NCBI RefSeq assembly: GCF_003977615.1
Contig: NZ_RYZR01000003.1
Span: forward strand, 248,001-312,000
Source of the DNA: Dyella dinghuensis
GTDB taxonomy: Bacteria > Pseudomonadota > Gammaproteobacteria > Xanthomonadales > Rhodanobacteraceae
DNA: 64,000 bases
Reading direction: 5' to 3'
Positions within the stretch are counted from its first letter, which is position 1. Every line of letters begins with the position of its first letter. The translations under genes were made by a program, and so were the position numbers. Positions 19,710 through 29,656 of this stretch are shown piece after piece. Under the pieces are notes generated by a model. That model saw nothing but the letters and a program-made list of their open reading frames with translations, was not told the origin of the DNA and did not search any database.

Positions 19710-21410
19710 TCAGTAAAAGCCCTTCTGCACCTGGAACCAGAAACGCGTCGACGTACTCACGTTCGGCCCAACCAATTGCGGCGTGTTGCCGATCGGCTTG
19801 GCAAGACTCGTGCTAAGTAGCCATTCGTTCGGCGCTGTCCAGTGCAGACCGATGCCAACACTATTCAAACGTGCCGTATTCGTCCCTGGCAGAAAGGGGT
19901 TCTTGTAGGCCTCGACATGTCCGCTATCAGCGAATATCGACGCCTGCCACGGACCAGGCATCATCGAAAACGTGAAATCGTGACGGTATTCGATCGTAGC
20001 GAGGTTGCCTTCCGCACCCGATACCACACCCACATCGTAACCACGCACGGTATTCGGACCACCGAGATAGAACTGCTCGGACGTATCCAGATTCTTGTTG
20101 GCGAGCTGGCCGGAGAAACCGAAGTACAGCGCGTTGGTGGTATCGAGCTGCTGCAGACGCGAAACCGAATAGTCCCACTTGGTGTACGTACCCGCGGTGC
20201 GTGCACCGAAGTAGTCGAAGAACAAGGTCTGGAAATTGTCCAGGTAAAGATGACCGTAAGTGCCGCTGATATTGAAGTTCGTCACACCGGTCGAATCGCG
20301 CTGGTCGCCGGCCACGGTTAGCGTCCAGCTATCGGAATGACGATCGGTTTGAATACCGACAATATCGATGTTGTCGTGCAGGCGCTTGTGATCGTATTCC
20401 ACCTGCGCGTAAAGGTTGCCTGCCGTGTTGCGAATAAACGGCTGCGCGAGATTCACGCTTTGCGTGGTCGCCGTACCGTGCGCGTGGAGATCCTCCAGGC
20501 CGTTGCCAAGCTTGTAGCTGAGACCCGAAACGGCCAAGCCCAGCGTCGTGCCCTGCCCGTCCAACAAATAGCGATAGCTCAGACGCCCGTAGTCCATGCC
20601 GCCGCCCGACGTGACGCCGCTGAAATCCAGCAAGTCACCTTGATGGAAAAGGCCATTCACGTCGAAGGTGCCGGTCAAACGTACGCGGTCGGTGTAACTG
20701 TTTCCGTAGTCATCCAACCCGAGCGTGCCGGTATAACGAGGCGCGGACGTAACGTTCACCGTGAGGTCGGACGTACCTACTGCTTCGCCCGGACTTACCA
20801 CTGAACTGACCAGGGCGCCCGGAATATCGGTAAGCAGCAACAAACTGCGTTCCAGCGTGTAGTCGGTCACCGATTGGCCCGACTGCAACGGCGAAATCGT
20901 CGCATTGAGCGGGTAGTTGGACACCGCGCTGTTGTTCTGCAATGTCACCTTCCCGTAGCGCGCCTCAATCACGGCGATGCGTACCACGCCATCCTGCACG
21001 GTCTGCTGCGGTACATACGCGGAATCGAGCGGATAGCCGTGCGCACGATAGGCCTGCGTAATGCGGTCGGCGAGATCGTCCAGATCATTCAACGTCAGAT
21101 TGCGGCCTTCGCCGGATGCGACCAGCGCATGCAGGCGTTCGGTCGAGAGCAACGTATTACCAGTGATATCGATGTGGCGTACGTAGAAACTTGCCGTGCT
21201 CGTCGAACGAGGTTTATTAGGCGTCTGCATCTGCAGATTGAGATTCGATGAAGGTACCTGCGTCTGCGGCTGCACCTGCTGCAAAATCTGGCCGCTGTTG
21301 GTGGGCGGTGTCACTTCACGCGTTTGCGCGTAAAGCGCATGACTGCCCAAGGCTAGTGACAGTGCAATGGCAAGCGAGGAAAGTCGGGGAATGCGCTGCA
21401 TCGAGGTCAT
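19710..21410 (-). CDS. TpsB2: ShlB/FhaC-type outer-membrane transporter of two-partner secretion
   Basis: 566 aa. Same architecture as TpsB1: signal peptide (ALSLALGSHALYAQ), Gln/Pro/Asn linker, POTRA domains opening with FYVRHIDITGNT, 16-strand barrel, VRGYD loop-6 motif near residue 454, terminal FQVQKGFY. It should export TpsA2, whose gene ends 65 bases upstream. ATG 21410 was chosen over a TTG six codons earlier and an ATG three codons later; none has a strong Shine-Dalgarno. A GC-rich hairpin (21441-21462) sits between tpsA2 and this gene and may reduce its expression. Highly similar to TpsB1 along its whole length. Confidence 0.92.
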   Translation of the reverse strand: MTSMQRIPRLSSLAIALSLALGSHALYAQTREVTPPTNSGQILQQVQPQTQVPSSNLNLQMQTPNKPRSTSTASFYVRHIDITGNTLLSTERLHALVASGEGRNLTLNDLDDLADRITQAYRAHGYPLDSAYVPQQTVQDGVVRIAVIEARYGKVTLQNNSAVSNYPLNATISPLQSGQSVTDYTLERSLLLLTDIPGALVSSVVSPGEAVGTSDLTVNVTSAPRYTGTLGLDDYGNSYTDRVRLTGTFDVNGLFHQGDLLDFSGVTSGGGMDYGRLSYRYLLDGQGTTLGLAVSGLSYKLGNGLEDLHAHGTATTQSVNLAQPFIRNTAGNLYAQVEYDHKRLHDNIDIVGIQTDRHSDSWTLTVAGDQRDSTGVTNFNISGTYGHLYLDNFQTLFFDYFGARTAGTYTKWDYSVSRLQQLDTTNALYFGFSGQLANKNLDTSEQFYLGGPNTVRGYDVGVVSGAEGNLATIEYRHDFTFSMMPGPWQASIFADSGHVEAYKNPFLPGTNTARLNSVGIGLHWTAPNEWLLSTSLAKPIGNTPQLVGPNVSTSTRFWFQVQKGFY

Positions 21411-21440
21411 GAGTAAACGGTCCGGCAAGAATGGGGCTGC

Positions 21441-21462
21441 CGGGCGCGCCGCAACGCGCCCG
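21441..21462 (-). promoter_or_regulatory. intercistronic hairpin tpsA2/tpsB2
   Basis: Perfect 8-bp stem CGGGCGCG/CGCGCCCG with a 6-base loop, all G-C pairs, between the tpsA2 stop and the tpsB2 start. On the transcribed (minus) strand no T-run follows, so partial attenuation or mRNA 3'-end protection of tpsA2 is more likely than full termination. A weaker 5-bp GGCGC/GCGCC stem lies at the same place in the tpsA1/tpsB1 gap. Confidence 0.5.
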
Positions 21463-21475
21463 ATCGTTTTGATTG

Positions 21476-24400
21476 TCAGGGCGAAGCATCCAGCGGCAGG
21501 CGCACACCGTCACCATCGACCTGCAGCGGGAATCCCGAATGGAAGTCCGAACGGATACGATTGCGCTCGACCGGCTTGTGCTGCAGCTTGTGGTTACCGA
21601 TGTAAACGCCGACCGTATCCGATTCCGCCGAACCGTAAGGTGTGGCGAGTGCCGCCGGGTACAGCGTGGACTGCAACTGCGCGATCCAACCACCATCGAT
21701 GCCAGTGCCCGCATAACCCACACCGGTGATGTTGGCGTCGGTCGTCGTGATCGGATCCGCCACGATGTAGTTGCCCGCATCGGCACCGGTCAAGCTGATG
21801 CCCGTGACGGTCACCGGTTTGTTGTTGCCTACGTAGGGGTTGTTGAAGTTCGACGATACGTCGATGAAACCCACCTGATCGCCGCTCAGCACTCCGCTGC
21901 TGCTCAGTGAAACGACGTCGCTGATTTTGCCGTTGTAGGGGCGGCTCGTACCGGTGGCGCTGATCGTGATCGACAACGGCGTGATGGAAAGCGTATCAGT
22001 GCCGCCGATCAGCGTGTAGTTGCTAGCCAAACCGCTGCCGTCTGAAAGCGTGAGGCCGCCGACGCCGAACTGCCCCGCTCCCGTATACGTACCGACATTC
22101 TTGCTCGCCACCGAACCCGAGCCGCTCAAGTTCAGCGTCTGGCCGTTGATACCCGTAAGAACACCATTGTTGCCAAACAGATTGGCGTTCGCATCGGTCT
22201 GCCCATCATATACACGCGTGCCGCTCAGATTGATAACAGCTGGCGTGATGTTCGCCGTCGTCGTTGCCGTCGTATTGAAGATGTAGTTGCCGGCATCTGC
22301 ACCGCTGCCGGTAATGCCGGACACGCCGATAGAAATGCCGTTGCCCGCATTAGAGGTGCTGAAGTTTGCAGAGCCGTCATTAAAGCTGACTTGATCGCCA
22401 GCGAGAATGCCGCTGCTACCCAATCCCACCGTCGCCGTAGTCGTGCCGTCATAGACTTTGCTGTTGCCCGTTGCGGCCACCGTGATGGCGAGCGGCGTAA
22501 TGGCAAGTGTGTCGGTGCCGCCGATTAGCGTGTAGTTGCTCGCAAGGCCCGTACCATCGGAAAGCGTCAAACCGCCAAGATTGAACTGGCCCGTTCCCGT
22601 ATAGGTGCCAACGTTCTTGCTCGCCACCGAACCCGCGCCGCCCAAGTTCAATGTCTGGCCGTTGACGCCTGTCACGAGACCGCCGTTACTGAACAAGCTG
22701 GCGTCCGCGTCGGTTTGTCCGTCATACACGCGCGTGCCGCTCAAATTGATAACGGCCGGTGTGATGTTCGCGCTGGTAGTCGTGGTGGTATTGATGGTGT
22801 AGTTGCCCGCGTCCGCGCCCCCGGCTGCAATACCCGAGACGTTTACCTGTATGCCATTACCTGCATTCGGGCTGACGAACGCAGAGTTGCTGTCGGTAAA
22901 CGTGACGTTGTCGCCGGCAAGGACGCCATTGCTGTACAGATTGCTCAGCGTTGCCGATGTCGTACTGTCGTACACCTTGTTGTTTGCGGTCGCGTCGACG
23001 GTGATCGCCAACGGCGTGACGGTCAGCGTATCGATGCCACCTACCAGTGTGTAGTTGCTGGCGATCGCGCTGCTGGAGCCAACCAGTTGGAGTGTACCGA
23101 GGCCGAAATCTTGCGTCGGATTACCGTTTGTGTACGTACCGACATCCTTGTTACTCAGCACGCCGCTGCCCGACACCGTCAGCGTGTCGCCGTTGAGCCC
23201 GGTGAGCGAGCCGAACAGGTTGCCATTCGCGTCCGTGTTGGCGTCGTAAGTACGCGTGCCGGAGAGATTCAACGCCAGCGGTGAAATATTCGCGGTCGTC
23301 TGTGCGGTCAGATTGAAACTGTAGTTGCCGGCATCGGTGCCGCTGGCCGTAATGCCCGACACTGTGACCGGAATATTGTTGCCGGCGTTGGGTGTCGAGA
23401 AATTGGCAGAACCATAGTTGAAGCTGATGTTGTCGCCCGCGAAGATCTGATTGCCCGACGACGAAACGGCCAAGCTTGCGTTAGCCGCCGTGGTGCTGTC
23501 ATAGATCTTGTTGCTGGCCGATGCATCCAGCGTGATGGCCAGTGGCGTGATCGTGAAGTTGTCGACACCGCCGATCAGCGTGTAATCAGCAGCGTCCGCC
23601 GCCCCGTTTCCGACCAATGTGAGACCCGTCGTGTCGAGATTATTCGCGCCACCATTGGTATAGGTCCCCACGTTCTTGCTGCTGGTGGTGCCAGACCCGG
23701 ATACTGTCAACGTCTCTGATCCAACCCCTGTCAAGGTGCCGAAGAGCGAACCGTTGGCATCGGTATTGTCGTCGTACACACGCGTGCCGCTGAGATTGAG
23801 AATAACCGGCGTGATCGTCAGCGTATCGGTGCCGCCCACCAACGTGTAGTTGCTGGCCAATGCCGAACCGTTACCGGTCAACGAGAGTGTGTTGAGGTTG
23901 AACGGCTGCGATGGGTTGGTTGTGGATCCGATAGCCTGGTACGTTCCTACGTCCTTGCCCGACACGGTGCCTACGCCACTCAGTGTCAGCGTGTCGCCAT
24001 TCAGGCCCGTCAGCACACCGTTGGTGCCGAACAGGTTTGCATTCGCATCGGTATTGCCGTCGTAGATGCGCGTACCGGTAAGGCTCAACGGCAAGGGCGT
24101 GATATTCGCCGTGGTCTGCGCAGTGGTATTGAAGCTGTAATTGCCAGCATCCGCACCCGTGGCGACAATGCCAGTCGCCGTAACCAGGATGCCATTGCCG
24201 GCGTTCGCGGTAGCGAAAGTCGAGGAGCCGCCGGAGCCTACGGCAAAGTTGATGGTATCGCCGGCGTAAACTTGGCTGCCCGACGGGTCAACGCTGAAAC
24301 TTGTCGTTGCGGCATTGCTACCGTTGTAGACCTTGTTGAGCGCCGAAGCATCCAGCGTGATAGCCAGTGGCGTAATGGTGAAGGTATCGGTGCCGCCGAC

Positions 24401-27400
24401 AAGCGTGTAGTCGGCGGGATTGGTCGTCGTGTTTGCATCGACCAAGGTAAGGCCCGTCACGCTCAATCGATTGGTTCCGGACTGCTTGTACGTGCCAACA
24501 TTTTTGCTGCTCGTTGTACCCGTTCCGCTGACCGTCAATTGATCTCCATTCAGGCCGGTGAGCGTACCGAAGAGACCGCCGGCGGCATCGGTGCCGTCGT
24601 CGTACACACGTGTACCGGTGAGATTGAGGATGAATGGCGTCACGGTGAAGCTGTCCGTGCCGCCCACCAGCGTGTAGTTGCTCGGGTTTGCGCTGTTGCC
24701 GTTCGCAGCAGCGAGCGTCAGGCCGGAAATGCTAAAGATCGACGTCGCCGAAGAGTTGGTATACGTGGCCGGATCTTTCGCACTGAGCGTACCGCTGCCA
24801 TCGACGACCAGCTTGTCGCCGTTTATGCCGGTGGAAATCGTCGCAAACTGAGAGCCCAAGGCACTCGTCAGCCCGTTGTATACCCGCGACGCGCTGAGAT
24901 TGATGATCTTGGGAAGAATCGTGCCGATACCCGTGGCAGCGTTAGGTAAGATGTAATTGGATAGATTGTCACCGTTGCTTGCGAGGAAGTCCGACGACAC
25001 CAGCGTTGAATTGACGGTTTCCTGTCCGGCATTCGCACCCGCGTAGCTGGCCGTAGCCGACTGCGGAATGGTGATATCCGTAATCACCTGACCGCCATTG
25101 ATGGTCAGCGTGTAATCGGACGCGAGCAGCGTCGCCGACGTGCTGCCATCGTAATTCTTGGTCGGATCGCCGGTAATCGCCGCCGACAACACGGCCGGCG
25201 AAATATTCGCTGTCAGGCCGGCCGGCTGTTGCAGCGAATAGTTCTGCGCTTCCGAGCCCGTCAGCGTCAATCCAAACACGCTGACCGGAATATTGGTCCC
25301 TACATTGGGCGTACTGAACGTACCGCCGGCACCGCCGGTCGAAAGCGAGACATTGGCACTGTCAACACCGTAGATACCGCTGAGCGAGTAGGCACTCGTG
25401 TTTAGTGTGGCGTCGGTCGATTGGTCGTAGGTTCTGCTTACGGCAGTGATACCCGACACTGTCACAGGCGCTGGTGTGATATTGGCCGTCAGACCGCTGG
25501 GCTGTATCAGCATGTAGTTGCCGGCCTGCGCACCGCCAATGCTGAAGGTGCCCGGTGTCACGCTCAGGCCATTGCCCACATTCGACTGCGAGAAGGTGCC
25601 GGTGGTCGCGGACGTCAGCGAGACCTGCCCCACGTCCGTGGAAACCAGGCCGGCCAGGCCGGCGCTGCTTACGTTGAGCGTGTCGCTGTTGGTCGTGTCG
25701 TACACCTTGTTCGAGGCATACACCCCAGTGATGTACAACGGCGCCTGCGTAATGGTGCCGGTGCCAGAAACGTTGGTGACCAGAATGTAGTTCGACAACA
25801 ACGTACCCGCATTGGCGGTGTAGTTGTTGGGCGTCAACGTGCCCGACACGGCGTAGCTGCCCACATTCGACCCGGCATAGTTGAATGCCGTGGTGGGATT
25901 GATCGTTGCGCCTTCGCCATTGACGAAACCGCTCACAGCGAAATCGCCGGAATTCACCGACGCCGCGGTCGTGCCGTCGTACACCTTGGTGAGCGCACTG
26001 AGCGTTACCGTCAGCTGCACGGCCATGATCTGGCCCTGCCCCAGCGCCAGAACCGGGAACGTGTAATTACCTTCGTCACTCGGGTTGTTGAAGACAAAGT
26101 CGCCCTGCGGGATCGATACCGATATCGGTTGCGTGCCGACATTCTTGTTTGCATACGCGCCGACGAGGTTTGCGACGTTCAGTGAAACGGTGTCGCCATT
26201 CTGCAAGCCGCTGAATGTGATATCCGCCGTCGGGATGTTCGCCGTCACCGTACCGTCGTAGTACTTGTTCAACGAACCGTTGATCGTGCCGACGATCGTA
26301 CCGGTCACCTGTTCAGGCGTGATGGTTCCCCAACCTGAGATCGTCGACGGCACGACGTAATTCGAAAGAATGGTGCTGCCGTCTGCGACGTAGTTGCCCG
26401 CACCGATAGTTGCGCTGACAGGCTCCGCGCCGGCATTCGGGCTGGCATATGTACCGCTTGTTTGCGTAACCGTGATGTCGTCGCTACCGACAAACCCCGT
26501 CAACGAATAGTTGGCGCTGGTCAGCGTCGCAGCAGTCGTTCCGTCGTATGTCTTGGTTGGATTGCCGACAATCGATGCGGCCAGCACGACCGGCGAGATC
26601 GTGCCCGGGCTGGTGAAGCTCGGCGCGAACGTGTAATTGGAAAGCAACGTGCCACTTGCGGGTGTGAAATCAGAAGGCTGCAGATTCACCGTGACGGTGT
26701 TCGCGCTCGCAACGTTCGGCGAATTGTACGTCGCCGAATTCTGCGTCACGGTTGCGCTCTGACCAGCCACGAATCCTGTGACGTTGAAATCCGAGCTGGT
26801 CAGATTGGCCGCAGTCGTGCCGTCATAAATTTTGTTGGGCGCGCTGTTCAAGGAAATCGTCAGCAACGCGGGAGTAATGTCAGCACTGAGACCCGTGGGC
26901 TGCGACAACGAGTAATTGCCGGCAGCCGAACCGGTGAGCGTGAAGCCCGACGCGGCCACACTCAAATTGTTGCCGACATTGGACTGGCTGAAGGTGCCCG
27001 TCGCACTTGCCGACGACAATGTCACGCTGGTGTCGTCAACAGCAAGGATACCGTTCAATTGCCCGTTGCCGGTAAGCGAGGCATCGGTGCCGCCATCGTA
27101 CGCGCGGCTAACCGCCGAAATGCCGCTGATGGTGACGGCCTTCTGAGAGATATTCGCTTTCAGACCGTTCGGCGCGACCAGCGAATAGTCGATGGCTTGC
27201 GCGCCGGTCAACGAGAATCCACTCGCCGTCACCGCAATATTGTTGCCTGCGTTGGCGGTGGCAAAGTTACCGATTGCACTGGAGGAATCCAGTTGCACGG
27301 AGTCGTTGTTGATCACGCCATAGAGCGAAAGCGTTCCGCCAAGCGTTGCCGTCGTGGTGCCATCGTACGTTTTGCTGCTGACGAGCAAACCTTGTATCCA

Positions 27401-29656
27401 AAGCGGTGCGGGCGTGATCGTGCCCAGACCGGTTGCTGACGTCGGCAAGATGTAATTGGCAAAGTTGGTGCCCGAACCCGCCGTGAAGTTCTGCGCATTG
27501 AACACGGCGTCGATCTGCTCGGAACCGGCCGTTGCCGAAACGTAACCCACCGACTGCGGCTGGCCGACCGTTGCGCTCTGCGTACCGACGAAACCGGTGA
27601 TCTGGTAGTTGGACGACGTCAGTGTTGCTGTGGTGGTGCCATCGTAGATCTTGGTCGGGTTGCCGATGATGGTCGCCGTCAACTGCTTGGGATCGATCTC
27701 GCCAATGTTGGCCGTGGCCGATCCGGCGAGCTTATAACCGTAAACCGGGATTGCGCCGGTGCTATCGGTAAACGTAAAGGTAGCGCCCGTCGACGATGCC
27801 GTTACGCCGATAGCATTGCCCGCATTGGCGCTGGCATACGTGCCTGTGCCGCTGGCACTTGCGATTTGATCGCCGTCGACCAGCCCTGATGTCGTGTAGT
27901 TCGCGCTGGTCAGCGTTGCTGCGGTCGTGCCATCGTACGTCTTATCGACCGTGCCGGTGAGGCCCGTGATCGTCACCGTGGGCGCAAGGCTATAGAGGAA
28001 GCCATTGCCACCGGCTGCGGGCGTCGTCTGGTAAGGCGCGTTGTATTGGATGAAGTTCGGCGTGAGGCCGCCGTCAGTATCGGCGGCAGGATTCGCCGAA
28101 TAAATCAGCCAACGGCCACCGGAAGACGTGACTGCCGTACTTCCGACGTTATTGACGAAGTCGGCGCCGGTCGCAAGCGTGACACCTGTCGTACCAGCAA
28201 TCGATCCGCCCGTTCCAATGGCCAGATTGCCAAGCACGGAATGCATCGACACGGCACCGCTGGTGCTTACTGCCGCATTGACGTTGATGCCAGCGTTGTT
28301 GGTCGAACCGTTCGCGAGCAGCGTGAGGTTGCCCGCACCGGTGATCGCAGCATTGATGTTGATGCCGTTGTATGCATTCAACGTCAGCGATGCGTTGGCA
28401 TTAGTCCATGTGATGGGCGCATTGACGTTGATGTCGCCGTTAGGACCACCACTCGCACCCGAATCGCCCGAACCCACGCCGGTGTTTCCATTCGCACCTG
28501 TCGTCTCCGTAACGGACGTACCGCCATTGAGTGACGTTTCGATGTCGTTCGCGACTAGTGTGTTGATGTCCAGATCGACCGGATCCACGACCCACTGGCC
28601 TGCACGGCCATGTGGTGCCGCTGCGGTGATATGCGCGGCACCGATCGTCGCGAAATGCGCGGCGGACGTTTCGATAGTCCCGCCATTGCCACCTTTCGGC
28701 GCGCTGGCATCAAGCGTACCGCCGACATTCACCGTGCCCGCGTCCATGCCGCCGAGCAAGGTAATCGTGCCGTTATGGTTGGCAACCGTCTGTGCCTGCA
28801 CAACGCCCGTGTTATTCACGGCACTGGCCAGGATCGCGTTCTTCGCACCCGCCGTCATGATCACCTGGCCGCCATTGGCCATGATCAACTCGCGGTTTTC
28901 GACAAGGTTGTTCAACGTGCTCTGATCGACCTGCACGTGCAGCAGTTGATCGCCGTTGAACGTCAGCGTCACCGCACTGCCGCCACCGAGCGCAACCGTG
29001 CCGAGCTGCGCACTGATAACGCCTTGGTTGGACACGTTGTTGCCAAGCAACGCGATATAGCCGCCGTTGGCCGCCGTGATCGTGCCCTTGTTGACGACGC
29101 TGCCAGTGCCCGAACCACTGAAGGTGCGCGTATTGGAGTTGAGCGAGTCGTTGTCGATACCCAGCGTCGATGCAACCAGCCCGCCTACATTCACCTGCGC
29201 GCCCTGCCCAAACAGGATGCCATTCGGATTGATCAGCCACACTTGGCCGTTGGCATTGAGGTGACCATAGATCTCGCTGGGCGTACTGCTGAAGATGCGG
29301 TTGACCGCTATCGAGCTGCTACCTGGCTGTTGAAAATCGACCGTCTGGTTTGCACCGATGTTGAAGCTCTGCCAATTCAGCGTCAGCGTCTGGCTGTTCT
29401 GCTGAATGATGGTGGTGTTGCCAACCTGCTGGATCTGTCCCGAACCTGACGTGATCTGACCGCCGATAGGGCCGCCGCCTGCGTAAGCCGCGCCTGCCGC
29501 AAGTAACGATGCGGCAAGCACGGACAACATCACGGCGCGATGTCCAACGATTCGCTTGCGCGACAGCGGAGCCGGCGCTGCGCTATCCGCAAGCTCCGAC
29601 GCGGGGACCCACTGTTCGCTGGCGCGATTCCAACACAGACGGTAGATGCGGTTCAT
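21476..29656 (-). CDS. TpsA2: giant filamentous-haemagglutinin-like exoprotein with 23 YDG/MBG-type repeats
   Basis: 2726 aa. ATG 29656 begins the ESPR (MNRIYRLCWNRASEQWV). Signal core about 42-59 ends GAAYA; the TPS secretion domain spans about 60-330 with NPNGIL at 143-148, the same positions as in TpsA1. Then come about 23 YDG/MBG-type modules and a C-terminal tail related to that of TpsA1, ending RLPLDASP. Exported by TpsB2. The first 11 repeats have the same class order and nearly the same total length as in TpsA1; the distal half differs. Except for C8 I see no Cys. A surface adhesin or biofilm role is inferred from the family only. The start lacks a strong Shine-Dalgarno, and the leader is long, with a perfect Clp/CRP-type site about 400 bases upstream. 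Confidence 0.92.
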   Translation of the reverse strand: MNRIYRLCWNRASEQWVPASELADSAAPAPLSRKRIVGHRAVMLSVLAASLLAAGAAYAGGGPIGGQITSGSGQIQQVGNTTIIQQNSQTLTLNWQSFNIGANQTVDFQQPGSSSIAVNRIFSSTPSEIYGHLNANGQVWLINPNGILFGQGAQVNVGGLVASTLGIDNDSLNSNTRTFSGSGTGSVVNKGTITAANGGYIALLGNNVSNQGVISAQLGTVALGGGSAVTLTFNGDQLLHVQVDQSTLNNLVENRELIMANGGQVIMTAGAKNAILASAVNNTGVVQAQTVANHNGTITLLGGMDAGTVNVGGTLDASAPKGGNGGTIETSAAHFATIGAAHITAAAPHGRAGQWVVDPVDLDINTLVANDIETSLNGGTSVTETTGANGNTGVGSGDSGASGGPNGDINVNAPITWTNANASLTLNAYNGININAAITGAGNLTLLANGSTNNAGINVNAAVSTSGAVSMHSVLGNLAIGTGGSIAGTTGVTLATGADFVNNVGSTAVTSSGGRWLIYSANPAADTDGGLTPNFIQYNAPYQTTPAAGGNGFLYSLAPTVTITGLTGTVDKTYDGTTAATLTSANYTTSGLVDGDQIASASGTGTYASANAGNAIGVTASSTGATFTFTDSTGAIPVYGYKLAGSATANIGEIDPKQLTATIIGNPTKIYDGTTTATLTSSNYQITGFVGTQSATVGQPQSVGYVSATAGSEQIDAVFNAQNFTAGSGTNFANYILPTSATGLGTITPAPLWIQGLLVSSKTYDGTTTATLGGTLSLYGVINNDSVQLDSSSAIGNFATANAGNNIAVTASGFSLTGAQAIDYSLVAPNGLKANISQKAVTISGISAVSRAYDGGTDASLTGNGQLNGILAVDDTSVTLSSASATGTFSQSNVGNNLSVAASGFTLTGSAAGNYSLSQPTGLSADITPALLTISLNSAPNKIYDGTTAANLTSSDFNVTGFVAGQSATVTQNSATYNSPNVASANTVTVNLQPSDFTPASGTLLSNYTFAPSFTSPGTISPVVLAASIVGNPTKTYDGTTAATLTSANYSLTGFVGSDDITVTQTSGTYASPNAGAEPVSATIGAGNYVADGSTILSNYVVPSTISGWGTITPEQVTGTIVGTINGSLNKYYDGTVTANIPTADITFSGLQNGDTVSLNVANLVGAYANKNVGTQPISVSIPQGDFVFNNPSDEGNYTFPVLALGQGQIMAVQLTVTLSALTKVYDGTTAASVNSGDFAVSGFVNGEGATINPTTAFNYAGSNVGSYAVSGTLTPNNYTANAGTLLSNYILVTNVSGTGTITQAPLYITGVYASNKVYDTTNSDTLNVSSAGLAGLVSTDVGQVSLTSATTGTFSQSNVGNGLSVTPGTFSIGGAQAGNYMLIQPSGLTANITPAPVTVSGITAVSRTYDQSTDATLNTSAYSLSGIYGVDSANVSLSTGGAGGTFSTPNVGTNIPVSVFGLTLTGSEAQNYSLQQPAGLTANISPAVLSAAITGDPTKNYDGSTSATLLASDYTLTINGGQVITDITIPQSATASYAGANAGQETVNSTLVSSDFLASNGDNLSNYILPNAATGIGTILPKIINLSASRVYNGLTSALGSQFATISTGINGDKLVVDGSGTLSAKDPATYTNSSATSIFSISGLTLAAANGNSANPSNYTLVGGTDSFTVTPFILNLTGTRVYDDGTDAAGGLFGTLTGLNGDQLTVSGTGTTSSKNVGTYKQSGTNRLSVTGLTLVDANTTTNPADYTLVGGTDTFTITPLAITLDASALNKVYNGSNAATTSFSVDPSGSQVYAGDTINFAVGSGGSSTFATANAGNGILVTATGIVATGADAGNYSFNTTAQTTANITPLPLSLTGTRIYDGNTDANANLFGTNGVLTGLNGDTLTLSGVGTVSGKDVGTYQAIGSTTNPSQPFNLNTLSLTGNGSALASNYTLVGGTDTLTITPVILNLSGTRVYDDNTDANGSLFGTLTGVGSETLTVSGSGTTSSKNVGTYTNGGANNLDTTGLTLVGNGAADAADYTLIGGVDNFTITPLAITLDASASNKIYDSTTAANASLAVSSSGNQIFAGDNISFNYGSANFSTPNAGNNIPVTVSGITASGTDAGNYSFNLTAQTTANISPLALNLSGTRTYDANTDANGNLFGSLTGLNGDTLTVSGSGVLSNKDVGTYTNGNPTQDFGLGTLQLVGSSSAIASNYTLVGGIDTLTVTPLAITVDATANNKVYDSTTSATLSNLYSNGVLAGDNVTFTDSNSAFVSPNAGNGIQVNVSGIAAGGADAGNYTINTTTTTSANITPAVINLSGTRVYDGQTDADASLFSNGGLVTGVNGQTLNLGGAGSVASKNVGTYTGTGQFNLGGLTLSDGTGLASNYTLIGGTDTLAITPLAITVAATGNSKVYDGTTTATVGLGSSGILAGDQVSFNDGSANFSTSNAGNGISIGVSGITGSGADAGNYIFNTTATTTANITPAVINLSGTRVYDGQTDANANLFGNNGVLTGINGQTLNLSGSGSVASKNVGTYTGAGQFGVGGLTLSDGSGLASNYTLIGGTDTLSITPLSITISATGTSRPYNGKISDVVSLSSSGVLSGDQVGFIDVSSNFNNPYVGNNKPVTVTGISLTGADAGNYIVADPITTTDANITGVGYAGTGIDGGWIAQLQSTLYPAALATPYGSAESDTVGVYIGNHKLQHKPVERNRIRSDFHSGFPLQVDGDGVRLPLDASP
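21730..27985 (-). repeat. 23-module YDG/MBG repeat array inside tpsA2
   Basis: Same four module classes as the tpsA1 array. Order from the N-terminus: lead-B-A-A-B-B-B-B-A-A-B, then C, C-D, C-C-D, C-D, C-D, C-D. No class A module occurs in the distal half, unlike TpsA1. The last C-D pairs (about 21950-22800) are the most alike and look like recent duplications. Boundaries are approximate. Confidence 0.8.

Noticed and set aside
9800-27985. Regular repeats that might suggest a CRISPR or satellite array
   Set aside because: The period is about 270 bases, the units are diverged in codon third positions and conserved as protein, and the frame is open throughout; they are protein modules.
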